A stretch of DNA of 64,000 nucleotides. Source: Massilia terrae. GTDB lineage: Bacteria; Pseudomonadota; Gammaproteobacteria; Burkholderiales; Burkholderiaceae_D. Each line of letters opens with the position of its first letter. Position 1 is the first letter of the stretch. Location: the NCBI RefSeq assembly GCF_024753145.1, contig NZ_JANUGU010000006.1:62001-126000 (forward strand), read 5' to 3'. The translations under genes were made by a program, and so were the position numbers. The notes under the pieces are model-generated. The model ran no database searches, had not been told where the DNA came from, and saw nothing but the letters and a program-made list of their open reading frames with translations. Shown here in pieces: positions 43,017 through 51,348 of the stretch.

Positions 43017-45833
43017 TTACGTGTACGCGTAGGTCGCGGTGACGTAGATGTAGCGGCCGCGCGGATCGCCGTAGCTCACGTCGTAACCGCCCAGGAAGTT
43101 CGAGGTCAGGTTGGTGTACGGCGGATTGCGGTTCGCCAGGTTCTTCACGCCGAACGCCAGCCTGGTGTCTTTCACGCCGCTGTAGGCCAGCTGCATGTCG
43201 AAGGTCTGGTAGGCGTCGACCTTGCGCGGGGTCGAGCCGGTGGGCGCGAGGTTGGCCAGCACGTCGGTATAGCCCTTCTGGTAGTTCTGCAGCAGGGTCA
43301 GGGCGAACGGGCCGTGCTCCCAGGTCATGCTGGCATTGTGCTTCCAGCGCAGCACCACGCCGCCGGACGCGTTCAGGGCCTGGTCGAGCGAGCTGGTGTA
43401 GCTGCCGTCCGGACCCTGCACGTCGTACTTGTTCATGTAGGTGCCGGACAGGCGGAAGCTCATGCGGTTGCGGTCGTCCAGGCGCAGGCGGTACATCGCA
43501 TCGACGTCGACGCCGGCCACCTGGGTCTTGAACAGGTTGGCGTTGGTCTGGACGATCGAGTCGATCGGGCCGACCCCGGCCGCATTGCCGTCCGGCGCGC
43601 CGCGGTTGATGAACTGGGCGTACTGCTGGGTGCGCGCGGCATTCGCGAGGAAGTAGTTGGCCGACAGGCCGCCCACGACGATCGCATCCTTCAGGTTGAT
43701 GCGGAAGGCGTCCAGGCTGATCGAGGCGTTCTTCACCGGCTCCCACATGATGCCGGCCGTGATCGAGGTCGACTTCTCCGGCTTCAGGTTGGGGTTGCCG
43801 CCGGTGATGGTGGTGAACTGGAAGTTGCAGTCGCGCGGGGCGCCGGTGGCCAGGTTCGGGCAGCGCAGGTAGTCGCGCGAGCCGTTGCCGGTGATGCCGG
43901 TGGCCTGCGGCGTGTACAGGTCGGTCAGCGAGGGCGCGCGGAAGCCGCGGCCGACGGCCGAGCGCAGCAGCAGCGACTGCACCGGCTGCCAGCGGATCGA
44001 GGCTTTCGGATTGACCGTGTGGCCCACGCCCTGGTAGTTGTCGTAGCGCACCGCCACGTCGGCGTCGAGGTGCTTCAGGATCGGGATGCTGCTCTCGGCG
44101 TACACCGAGCCGACGTTGCGCGCGCCGGTCACCGGGAAGGCGTTGCCGCCCAGGCCGGCGATGTCGCCGGTCTGGATCGCCACCGAGGGATCGTAGTTGA
44201 ACTCTTCGCGGCGCAGCTCGGCGCCGAGGGCCAGGCCGACCGCGCCGGCCGGCAGGTTGAAGATCTCGCGCGAACCTTTGGCGTCGATCGAGGTGGTCGA
44301 GGTCTTGGACGAGTAGCTGGTGCCGCGGAATTCGGCGGCCCGGACCTTGCTCAGCGCGGTCTGGTCGGTGGTGTCGCCGAAGGGGTTGATCACGCCGCTG
44401 TTCAGGATCGGCAGCACTTTCGAATACTGCGCGTAGCCGGACAGCAGTTCCTCGTGCACCTTGCTCTGGCTGTAGAGGAAGGCCGAGTCCATGTCCCAGC
44501 CCGCCAGGCTGCCGCGCACGCCGGCCACGAAGCGTGCGTTTTCCGACACGTCGAGGGTGTTGCGCTGGCCGTTGGCGACGTCGCGGTAGTTCAGCAGCAG
44601 GGGCAGGCCGGTCAGGCCGTTGGCGGCGGCGAAGGCGGTCGGGTAGTAGGGGCTGCTCGGGATCAGGATGAAGCCGCCGCGGCCGATGTTGCTGCCGTAC
44701 TTGGCAGTCATGCCCGGGTACTGGGCGATCAGGGCCTGGAACGCCGGCACATAGGGGTTGGTGGCGGTGGTGACGGCGTTGTAGGCCAGCGGCACCTGCT
44801 GGGTGGTGGAGGTGATCTTGTTCTTGGTGAAGCCGGACTCGAAGTAGGCTTCGGCCTCGCCCGACAGGCGCAGGTGGCCGTTGGCCATGAAGCTGGCCTT
44901 CTCGAATTTCGGCTGCAGCGACACGAACAGGCTGTTGTCGAAGGTGCAGCGGGAAGACGAGAACGGCGACTGCACCGACACCGGCGCGCAGTTCGGCAGC
45001 GCCGGGTTGCCCAGCAGGCCCTTGTTGTTCAGCACGACGTTGGCGGGGAAGGCGATCGACGAGGTGACGTCGTTGTTCTCGGCCACGTTCAGGCGGCGCG
45101 CGTAGGGGCGGTCGATGCCCATCAGCGGATCGGTCTTCTGCAGGTTGATGCTGCCGGTCAGGTTCCAGCCCTGTTCGGCCATGTTGCCGAACCCGGCGAA
45201 GATGGTCGCCTTGCGGTCGCGCGCGCGGTGGTCGCTGGTCTGGCCGTAGTTAGCGCTTGCTTCCACGCCCTGGTAGTCTTTGCGCAGGATGAAGTTGACC
45301 ACCCCGGCAATCGCATCCGAACCGTACACGGCCGAGGCGCCGTCCTTGAGCACCTCGACCCGCTCGATGGCCGACAGCGGGATGCTGTTGACATCCACCG
45401 AGGAGCCGGCCGAACCGGCCGAGCCGCCGCCATACACGGCCACGCGGCGGCCATTGACCAGCACCAGCGTGCGCGCGCCGCCCAGGCCGCGCAGCGACAC
45501 CGTGGCGATGCTGCCGCCGCCGTAGCCGGCCGAGTTGGCCACGGTGGTCGAGCTACCCTGGCTCGACAGCGAACTCAGTTGCTTGACCAGTTCTTCGGTC
45601 GATGTCGCACCGGTGCGTTCGATCTCCTCGCGCTTGAGGATCTGGACCGGCAGCGCGGTTTCGCCGTCGATCCGGGCGATCGACGAACCGGTGACCACCA
45701 CCCGCTCCATCCTGGCATTGCTGTCGGGGTCCTGGGCCTGGCCGAAGGCGTGGCCGGGGAGGGCCAGCATCGGCGCCAGGGCCGCGGAAACGGCGATGAC
45801 CGAACGCTTTATTCTCATTGTTGGGTGCGACAT
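43017..45833 (-). CDS. TonB-dependent outer-membrane receptor
   Basis: A 938-residue protein. The signal peptide ends at HAFGQA. The plug starts at MERVVVTGSSIARI and carries RTLVLVNGRRVAVYGGG and RVEVLKDGASAVYGSDAIAGVVNFILRK, the CirA/oar-like class common in Xanthomonadales and Massilia, which uses large organic substrates. The barrel follows and ends with aromatic YIYVTATYAYT. Start at 45833 after AAAGGAGC. Divergent from an Lrp/AsnC regulator. The gene order receptor-isochorismatase fold-ADH is peculiar, but no shared substrate is evident. Confidence 0.9.
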   Translation of the reverse strand: MSHPTMRIKRSVIAVSAALAPMLALPGHAFGQAQDPDSNARMERVVVTGSSIARIDGETALPVQILKREEIERTGATSTEELVKQLSSLSSQGSSTTVANSAGYGGGSIATVSLRGLGGARTLVLVNGRRVAVYGGGSAGSAGSSVDVNSIPLSAIERVEVLKDGASAVYGSDAIAGVVNFILRKDYQGVEASANYGQTSDHRARDRKATIFAGFGNMAEQGWNLTGSINLQKTDPLMGIDRPYARRLNVAENNDVTSSIAFPANVVLNNKGLLGNPALPNCAPVSVQSPFSSSRCTFDNSLFVSLQPKFEKASFMANGHLRLSGEAEAYFESGFTKNKITSTTQQVPLAYNAVTTATNPYVPAFQALIAQYPGMTAKYGSNIGRGGFILIPSSPYYPTAFAAANGLTGLPLLLNYRDVANGQRNTLDVSENARFVAGVRGSLAGWDMDSAFLYSQSKVHEELLSGYAQYSKVLPILNSGVINPFGDTTDQTALSKVRAAEFRGTSYSSKTSTTSIDAKGSREIFNLPAGAVGLALGAELRREEFNYDPSVAIQTGDIAGLGGNAFPVTGARNVGSVYAESSIPILKHLDADVAVRYDNYQGVGHTVNPKASIRWQPVQSLLLRSAVGRGFRAPSLTDLYTPQATGITGNGSRDYLRCPNLATGAPRDCNFQFTTITGGNPNLKPEKSTSITAGIMWEPVKNASISLDAFRINLKDAIVVGGLSANYFLANAARTQQYAQFINRGAPDGNAAGVGPIDSIVQTNANLFKTQVAGVDVDAMYRLRLDDRNRMSFRLSGTYMNKYDVQGPDGSYTSSLDQALNASGGVVLRWKHNASMTWEHGPFALTLLQNYQKGYTDVLANLAPTGSTPRKVDAYQTFDMQLAYSGVKDTRLAFGVKNLANRNPPYTNLTSNFLGGYDVSYGDPRGRYIYVTATYAYT

Positions 45834-45915
45834 GTTGCAACTGCTCCTTTGCTGGGGGAAAAGGGAAAACACTTGTTTGTTTCTGGCAACACAATCGATT
45901 ATATCGACCAGCTGA

Positions 45916-45929
45916 AGCAAAAATTTGCT
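45916..45929. promoter_or_regulatory. Palindrome between TonB receptor and Lrp gene
   Basis: AGCAAA-AA-TTTGCT in the 159-base AT-rich divergent region. It fits a Lrp/AsnC-type site and may link the regulator to the receptor gene. Confidence 0.5.
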
Positions 45930-45992
45930 ACATTTTCAACGGAAAAATACGTATCTCTGCAATAGTCATTTCGCCAAATCCGGAAGGACGCA

Positions 45993-46475
45993 ATGAACGC
46001 ACCAAAGGTCAGATTGGATCGCACCGACCGCAAGATCCTGGAGGCGCTGCAGGAGGACGCCCGGCTGTCGAGCGCCGAGCTGGCCGAGCGCGTGGCGCTG
46101 ACCACCTCGCCGTGCTGGCGGCGGGTCAAGCGGCTGGAAGAGCAGGGCGTGATCACCGGCTACCAGGCCAAGGTCGACCCGGGGCGGCTGGGCTACCAGG
46201 TGACCGCGCTGGTGCATGTGTCGCTGGATCTGAAGGGGGCCAAGCATGTGCAGGCCTTCGAGCGGGCGGTGGCGGGCATCCCCCAGGTGCTGTCGTGCTA
46301 CCGGGTATCGGGCCGCTACGACCACCAGCTGACCGTGGTGGCCGAAGACCTGGCGGCCTACGGCGTGTTCGCCGAGGCCAACATCAACAGCCTGCCCTAC
46401 GTGAAGGAGATCTACACCTCCTTCGTGCTGCGCGAGGTGAAGTCGACCAGCAATCCGCCGCTGCCGGCGATGTAG
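45993..46475 (+). CDS. Lrp/AsnC family transcriptional regulator
   Basis: A 160-residue protein. The HTH (about 8-60) reads LDRTDRKILEALQEDARLSSAELAERVALTTSPCWRRVKRLEEQGVI and the RAM effector domain (about 70-150) has VSLDLKGAKHVQAFERAVAGIPQVLSCYRVSGRYDHQL. Lrp proteins sense amino acids. Divergent from the TonB receptor and convergent with a DUF2269 gene. The likely job is control of the receptor or related amino-acid/peptide uptake. Confidence 0.93.
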   Translation: MNAPKVRLDRTDRKILEALQEDARLSSAELAERVALTTSPCWRRVKRLEEQGVITGYQAKVDPGRLGYQVTALVHVSLDLKGAKHVQAFERAVAGIPQVLSCYRVSGRYDHQLTVVAEDLAAYGVFAEANINSLPYVKEIYTSFVLREVKSTSNPPLPAM

Positions 46476-46476
46476 C

Positions 46477-46941
46477 TCAGGTCGGCTTGACCACCATCAG
46501 CCAGAAAATCGCCACGAAGGCAAAGAAGGCCGGTACGCCGAGGATGATCCAGGCGCGAAACAGCTTCCAGTAGACCGGCGGCAGCTCGTTATGGGTGCCG
46601 GCGGCTTCGCAGGCCAGGTCGCGCAGGCGCATCTGCAGCCAGACGACGGGAATCCAGCAGGCCGCCGCGACCCCGTACAGCACCAGCGACCAGGCGATCC
46701 AGCGGCTACTCAGCGGGTAGCCGGCCAGGTGGATCATGTAGAAGCCGGTGGTCGGCTGGGCGATGATGGTGGTGGCGGTGAACAGCCAGTCGGCCACGAC
46801 CACATAACGGCTGACCACCGCGATCGCGCGAACGTCGCGGCTGATGCTGGCAAACAGCATGTACCAGGCCGAGCCGATGCCGGTCCCGAACAGGAAGGTC
46901 GAGGACAGCACGTGCAGCCATTTCACCACCAGGTAATCCAT
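46477..46941 (-). CDS. DUF2269 family membrane protein
   Basis: A 154-residue integral membrane protein with four hydrophobic helices (around residues 5-28, 45-70, 85-105 and 130-150). KWLHVLSSTFLFGTGIGSAWYM is the DUF2269 start. It ends about 2 bases before the converging Lrp stop, and begins 2 bases after the SDR-type gene stop, so it is the second gene of a pair with it. Function unknown; relatives occur with NAD-dependent epimerase-like proteins, as here. Confidence 0.85.
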   Translation of the reverse strand: MDYLVVKWLHVLSSTFLFGTGIGSAWYMLFASISRDVRAIAVVSRYVVVADWLFTATTIIAQPTTGFYMIHLAGYPLSSRWIAWSLVLYGVAAACWIPVVWLQMRLRDLACEAAGTHNELPPVYWKLFRAWIILGVPAFFAFVAIFWLMVVKPT

Positions 46942-46942
46942 T

Positions 46943-48226
46943 TCATTCCTCTTCCAGTTGGTACAGCAGCCAGATCGCGGCCAGTAGCGGCAGGTTCTTG
47001 CTGAGCGGACCGTAGGGGTGCAGCAGGAATTCCGGCAGGCGCAGCGCGATCACCACCGTGTAAAAGCCGATCAGCGCCAGTTGCAGCAGCCACAGCCAGC
47101 GGCGGCGCGCCAGCAGCAGGATGCCAAGGCCGAGCAGCAGGTCGCAGCCGGCGGCGCCGTACAGCATCAGCGGCCGTAGCCCTTCCGGGATGCCGGTGCG
47201 CGCCAGCAGCTCGTAACTCGCCGCATGTGGATACAGGCCGAAGGAGACGATGGCGGTGATGATCCACACCGCCGCAATCGACCAGCGCAGCGGCGGCAGC
47301 AGCCAGTCCAGCCGGGCGCGCAGGCGGTCGGCGGCGGGATCGGTGATGAAGGCGCTCACCGGCCGTGGCGGATGGCCGATCAGCATCGTGGCCAGGGCCG
47401 GATCGGCGGTGTTGCCGCGGTCGAGCATGCGCAGGGCGTCGGCATCGAGCAGGGCGCCCGGCAGCAGGCCGCCGAGCCGCGCCAGCAGGTGCGCGAGGCC
47501 GTCCGGCAGCGGCAGCACGCGCAGCTTGCCCATGCCCATTGCCGCACGCAAGGCGGCCAGGTAATCGGTGAAGGGCAGGGCTTGCGGCCCCACCAGCGGC
47601 ACCCGCTGCAGCGGTGCGCCGGAGGGCGGCATCCGGTGCCGCAGCAGGCCGGTGACGGCGGCGACCAGGTCGTCGATGTGGATCGGCTGCACCAGCTGCG
47701 GCGCGCGGCCGAAGCGCAGGATGAACGGCATGCTGGCCAGCATGCGGAAGGCGCGCGCGCTGGCGCCGTCCCTGCCATAGACCAGCGAGGGCTGCACGAT
47801 GTAGGCGCGCAGCGGCAGCGTGGCGAGGAACTCGTCGGCCTCGCATTTGGACTGGTGGTAGCGGGTGCTGGCGTCGCGGTCGGCGCCGAGGGCGGAAAAC
47901 TGGATCACCACGCGCACGTCCTCCGATTCGGCGCAGGCGGCGAACAGGGCGCGCGGCGTTTCGCTGTGCAGGCGTTCGAAGGTCTGCGCGCCGGATTCGC
48001 GGAAGATCCCGACCGTGTTGATCACCGCCTCGATGCCGTCCAGGCGCGCCAGCCAGACGGATTTGTCGGTATCCTTGGCAAAGTCCGCATGGATATGGCT
48101 GACCCGGGGATCGGTGCCGGCTGGCGGCGTGCGGACCGCGCACACGACGCGGTGGCCTTCCGCCAGCAGGGCCTGCACCAAGTGCTGTCCGATGAAGCCG
48201 CTCGCGCCCGTCAGCAGTACCCGCAT
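46943..48226 (-). CDS. NAD-dependent epimerase/reductase fused to DoxX-like membrane domain
   Basis: A 427-residue fusion. Residues 1-290 form an atypical SDR starting MRVLLTGASGFIGQHLVQALLAEGHRVVCAVR, with YHQSKCEADEFL. The C-terminus (about 300-425) has four hydrophobic helices with GCDLLLGLGILLLARRRW, a DoxX-like (DoxX_3) module. Such fusions are widespread in proteobacteria and of unknown function; a membrane-tethered redox or lipid role is possible. Start ATG 48226 with AAAGGGAC. Followed by the DUF2269 gene after 2 bases. Divergent from a small membrane-protein gene. Confidence 0.85.
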   Translation of the reverse strand: MRVLLTGASGFIGQHLVQALLAEGHRVVCAVRTPPAGTDPRVSHIHADFAKDTDKSVWLARLDGIEAVINTVGIFRESGAQTFERLHSETPRALFAACAESEDVRVVIQFSALGADRDASTRYHQSKCEADEFLATLPLRAYIVQPSLVYGRDGASARAFRMLASMPFILRFGRAPQLVQPIHIDDLVAAVTGLLRHRMPPSGAPLQRVPLVGPQALPFTDYLAALRAAMGMGKLRVLPLPDGLAHLLARLGGLLPGALLDADALRMLDRGNTADPALATMLIGHPPRPVSAFITDPAADRLRARLDWLLPPLRWSIAAVWIITAIVSFGLYPHAASYELLARTGIPEGLRPLMLYGAAGCDLLLGLGILLLARRRWLWLLQLALIGFYTVVIALRLPEFLLHPYGPLSKNLPLLAAIWLLYQLEEE

Positions 48227-48263
48227 GCATGTCCCTTTCACTGGCGATCGCACGAGGACGACG

Positions 48264-48731
48264 ATGGAAACATGGAAAACCGCCGTGCAGCGCGGCCTGG
48301 TATCCGGCGCCACTTCCAGCCTCCTGTCGACGGCCGCGCTGGCGCTGCTGGGCAAGCGCGAGTGCAACAGCCATTTCGCCCCGACCAATGCGATCAGCCA
48401 CTGGTACTGGGGCGACCAGGCCGCGACGCACGATACGCCTTCGCTGCGCTACACGCTGACCGGCTACACCATCCACCATGCCAGCGCCACGTTCTGGGCC
48501 GTGCTGTTCGAGCGGGCCTGTGGCGACCTGCTCGACCGGCGCGACAGCGCGACCACGCTGGCCATCGGCACCGCGGCCGCCGGGGTGGCGTGTTTCGTCG
48601 ATTACGAGATGACGCCGCAGCGGCTCAGGCCCGGCTTTGAACAACGCCTGTCGCGGCAGGCGCTGGCGCTGGTCTACGGCGCCTTCGGGCTCGGCCTTGC
48701 CGCCGGCGCGATGCTGTGCCGCCGCAGCTAG
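48264..48731 (+). CDS. Hypothetical small membrane protein
   Basis: A 155-residue protein beginning METWKTAVQRGLVSGATSSLLSTAALALLG. Hydrophobic segments lie around 12-32, 75-92 (HHASATFWAVLFERACG), 100-120 and 135-152. A motif NAISHWYWGDQA lies at about 44-55. ATG at 48264 with GAGGACG upstream. Divergent from the epimerase/DoxX gene and convergent with the LysE gene. A family with similar N-terminal and WYWG motif is found in other betaproteobacteria, but no function is known to me. Confidence 0.75.
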   Translation: METWKTAVQRGLVSGATSSLLSTAALALLGKRECNSHFAPTNAISHWYWGDQAATHDTPSLRYTLTGYTIHHASATFWAVLFERACGDLLDRRDSATTLAIGTAAAGVACFVDYEMTPQRLRPGFEQRLSRQALALVYGAFGLGLAAGAMLCRRS

Positions 48732-48757
48732 TGTAAGCCAGGCGAAAAAATCGCGAT

Positions 48758-49393
48758 TTACGCGAGCTGCCAGCCTTGCACGCCGACCGCGACGGCCGAC
48801 AGCATCAGCACGCCGCCGACCAGGCGCGCGGCCACGGCGGCTTTGTCGGGATTGCCGTTCAGCCAGACGCCGGCGCGTTCGGACAACAGGGCCACGGCGC
48901 CATACACGCCGGCCTGGGTCAGCGCGGTGATGATGGCCAGTGCGCCGGCCTGCAACAGCACCGGGCCCTGGTCGGGACGGATGAATTGCGGGAAGATGGC
49001 CAGCATGAAGACATAGGCTTTCGGATTCATCAGGCTGGTCAGCATGGCCTGCGCGAAGGTCATGCGGGTCGAGCGCCGCGCCGTGCGCAGGTCGAGCGGT
49101 GCGCCGGCGCGGGTGCGCGCGAGGCTCCAGCCGATCCAGCCGACGTAGAGCGCGCCGGCCAGTAACAGCAGGTTGAACAGCGCGGGGAACAGCTTGAGCA
49201 CGATCGCCACGCCCAGCGCGCCCATCGCCATGTGGCAGACCCCGCCGGCCATGATGCCGGCGACCGCCGCCAGCCCGGCGCGCCGTCCGCCGACCAGCGC
49301 GCTGGCCAGCACGAAGGCCATGTCCAGGCCGGGCAGCACGACCACGCCGAACACGACCGCGAAGTACAGCCAGAGCTGGGCGCCGTGGCTCAT
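48758..49393 (-). CDS. LysE/RhtB family amino-acid exporter
   Basis: A 211-residue membrane protein with six helices. VVLPGLDMAFVLASALVGGRRAGLAAVAGIMAGGVCHM and TSLMNPKAYVFMLAIFPQFI are family signatures. It exports amino acids or their analogues. The start ATG overlaps the stop of the upstream NIPSNAP gene by 4 bases (ATGA). Convergent with the small membrane-protein gene. Another LysE-type gene is at 55843 in the window. Confidence 0.9.
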   Translation of the reverse strand: MSHGAQLWLYFAVVFGVVVLPGLDMAFVLASALVGGRRAGLAAVAGIMAGGVCHMAMGALGVAIVLKLFPALFNLLLLAGALYVGWIGWSLARTRAGAPLDLRTARRSTRMTFAQAMLTSLMNPKAYVFMLAIFPQFIRPDQGPVLLQAGALAIITALTQAGVYGAVALLSERAGVWLNGNPDKAAVAARLVGGVLMLSAVAVGVQGWQLA

Positions 49394-50187
49394 CGCGCCG
49401 TCTTCCCGTCGAGCCAGCGCAGGCGCGAGCGCGGCGTTGGCTTCAGGACCAGCAGTTGCGGCTGGCCGCGCAGCAAGTCGCCTTCGGCCAGGCTGGCGGC
49501 GGCGCGCGCCGCGATCGGGCGCAGCGTGTTGTCGGCGTCTTCGCGGTCGGGAAGAATGCCGAGCCACACGACAAACGGACCGTCGCTGCGCACCGGCAGC
49601 TGCGGGAAATTGTTCTTCACGTCCAGCGTGACCAGCACGCCGGCATCGCGCGCCCCGGCGGCGCGGTAGGCGTCGAAGGCGGGCGCGGCCAGTTTCGTGA
49701 AGCGCTCCACGCTGCCGGGCTTCACCGGGAACAGCTGGGCCACCACGATGCCGTGCGTGCCGGCCGCTTCGCGCACCGGGTCGACCGCCGCCAGCACCGG
49801 CACCGCGTGCGCCGCATCGAGCGGACGCAACAGCAGCACGTCGTCGTTGTCGATGATCAGGTCGTTGAGCTGCTGGCGGTGTTCCTTCCACACCGGGCCG
49901 TAGTAGAAGCTGCCGTTGACGATGGCGCGCGCGTCCAGGTCGTGGAAGGCGCGCAGCCAGGTGTAGCGGTCGGGCACGTCCGGCTCGGTGAACTGGCCGA
50001 GCGCGAGGGCGCCCAGCTGCTGGAAGGCTTCAGGGAACAGGGTGTCGAAATAAGTCACGAAGTCCGCGCGTCGCTCGGGCTTGACCTGGTAGCGTCGCAA
50101 TTCGATCACCGTGTACTGGTCACCGGGGGCGGGAGCGGCAGTGGCCAGGCTGCCGAGGAGGGCCAGGGAGAGGAAGAGTGTTTTCAT
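49390..50187 (-). CDS. NIPSNAP family protein, exported
   Basis: A 265-residue protein with a signal peptide (TLFLSLALLGSLATAAPA). A NIPSNAP ferredoxin-like domain appears twice: YTVIELRRYQVKPERRADFVTYFDTLFPEA and VVAQLFPVKPGSVERFTKLAAPAFDAYRAAG. FYYGPVWKEHRQQLNDLI is family-typical. The role is unknown; bacterial relatives occur in many operons. It overlaps the LysE gene and is divergent from a WYL regulator, which likely controls both. Confidence 0.85.
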   Translation of the reverse strand: MKTLFLSLALLGSLATAAPAPGDQYTVIELRRYQVKPERRADFVTYFDTLFPEAFQQLGALALGQFTEPDVPDRYTWLRAFHDLDARAIVNGSFYYGPVWKEHRQQLNDLIIDNDDVLLLRPLDAAHAVPVLAAVDPVREAAGTHGIVVAQLFPVKPGSVERFTKLAAPAFDAYRAAGARDAGVLVTLDVKNNFPQLPVRSDGPFVVWLGILPDREDADNTLRPIAARAAASLAEGDLLRGQPQLLVLKPTPRSRLRWLDGKTAR

Positions 50188-50250
50188 CAGCACAAGGCTA
50201 AAACCGAAATAGGACATAATTGGTCCTGAATCGACGCTATCCTTGCGCGC

Positions 50251-51201
50251 ATGCACCAGCCCACTACCCGACTTCTCGCCGTGCTCGAACTGCTGCAGGC
50301 CCAGCCGCGCATCAGCGGGGCCGAGCTCGCCTCGCGCCTCGGGGTCGAGCTGCGCACGGTGCGGCGCTACATCGCGACGCTGGAAGGCATGGGCATCCCG
50401 GTCACGGCCGAGCGCGGGAGGTTTGGCGGCTATGCGCTGATGCCGGGATTCAAGCTGCCGCCGATGATGTTCACCAACGACGAGGCGCTGGCGCTGTCGG
50501 TCGGGCTGGTGGCCGCGCGCGGGCTCGGGCTGGGGCAGGCCGCGCCGGCGGCGGCCAGCGCCCAGGCCAAGCTGGAGCGGATGATGCCGGATGCCCTCAC
50601 GCGCCGGGTGCGCGCGATCGGGCAGACGGTGCAGCTGGACCTGTCGCGGCCGGGCGGGGCGGCGGACCACGAGGTGCTGGGCGTGCTGAGCGGCTGTGCC
50701 CAGGCGTGGCGGCGGGCCCGGCTGCGCTACCGGACGCCGGCCGGCGAGGAAACGACGCGCGAATTCGATTGCTACGGGCTGGCGTATTACGGCGGCAGCT
50801 GGTATGCGGTCGGCTGGTGCCGGCTGCGCGAGGCGCTGCGTTCGTTCCGCTTGGACCGGATCGTGCAGGTGGCGGCGGTGGACCGGTCGTTCGCGCGGCC
50901 GCAGGAGTTCGATGCGCTGCACTATCTGGGCGAATCGGTGGCGCGCCTGCCGCGGGCGTTTGCGGTGCAGGTGCTGCTCAAGACCGACCTGCGGACGGCG
51001 CGGGCGCATCTGTTTGCGGCGGTGGGCGTGTTCGAGCAGGTCGAGGGCGGGGTGCTGCTGCATAACCAGTCGGATGACCTGGACTGGTTTGCACGGCAGT
51101 TGGCGAGCTTGCCGTTTGGAGTTGAGATTCGGAGTCCGGAGGCGCTGCGGGATGCGGTGCGGGTTTGTGGGGAACGCTTGCTGAAACTGGCTGCGAGCTA
51201 A
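50251..51201 (+). CDS. YafY/WYL-domain transcriptional regulator
   Basis: A 316-residue protein. HTH_11 at about 7-60 (LLAVLELLQAQPRISGAELASRLGVELRTVRRYIATLEGMGIPV), WYL domain at about 145-230 (YYGGSWYAVGWCRLREALRSFRLDRI), and a WCX C-terminal extension. It responds to small ligands or nucleic acid. It is divergent from the NIPSNAP-LysE pair with 63 bases between the starts, so it is probably its regulator. Confidence 0.92.
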   Translation: MHQPTTRLLAVLELLQAQPRISGAELASRLGVELRTVRRYIATLEGMGIPVTAERGRFGGYALMPGFKLPPMMFTNDEALALSVGLVAARGLGLGQAAPAAASAQAKLERMMPDALTRRVRAIGQTVQLDLSRPGGAADHEVLGVLSGCAQAWRRARLRYRTPAGEETTREFDCYGLAYYGGSWYAVGWCRLREALRSFRLDRIVQVAAVDRSFARPQEFDALHYLGESVARLPRAFAVQVLLKTDLRTARAHLFAAVGVFEQVEGGVLLHNQSDDLDWFARQLASLPFGVEIRSPEALRDAVRVCGERLLKLAAS

Positions 51202-51202
51202 A

Positions 51203-51312
51203 TGGGGTTCCCGCCCGCGCGGGGACGACGTGCAAAAGAAAACGGGCCAGCAGCTTGCGCCGCTGACCCGCACACTCGGCATGGGCCCCGGCCTGCGCCG
51301 GGGCGACGGTTT
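51203..51312. repeat. Inverted REP-like pair
   Basis: TTCCCGCCCGCGCGGGGACGACG and, about 60 bases on, GGGCCCCGGCCTGCGCCGGGGCGACGG. The layout is the same as at 37791 and 38824. It sits between the ends of the WYL and TonB receptor genes. Confidence 0.65.
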
Positions 51313-51348
51313 AAGGCTAATTAAATAAACCGTGTATGCCGTTTTCCA

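Noticed and set aside
43014..45965. A 983-codon plus-strand frame
   Set aside because: Antisense shadow of a TonB receptor with clear signal peptide, plug and barrel on the minus strand.
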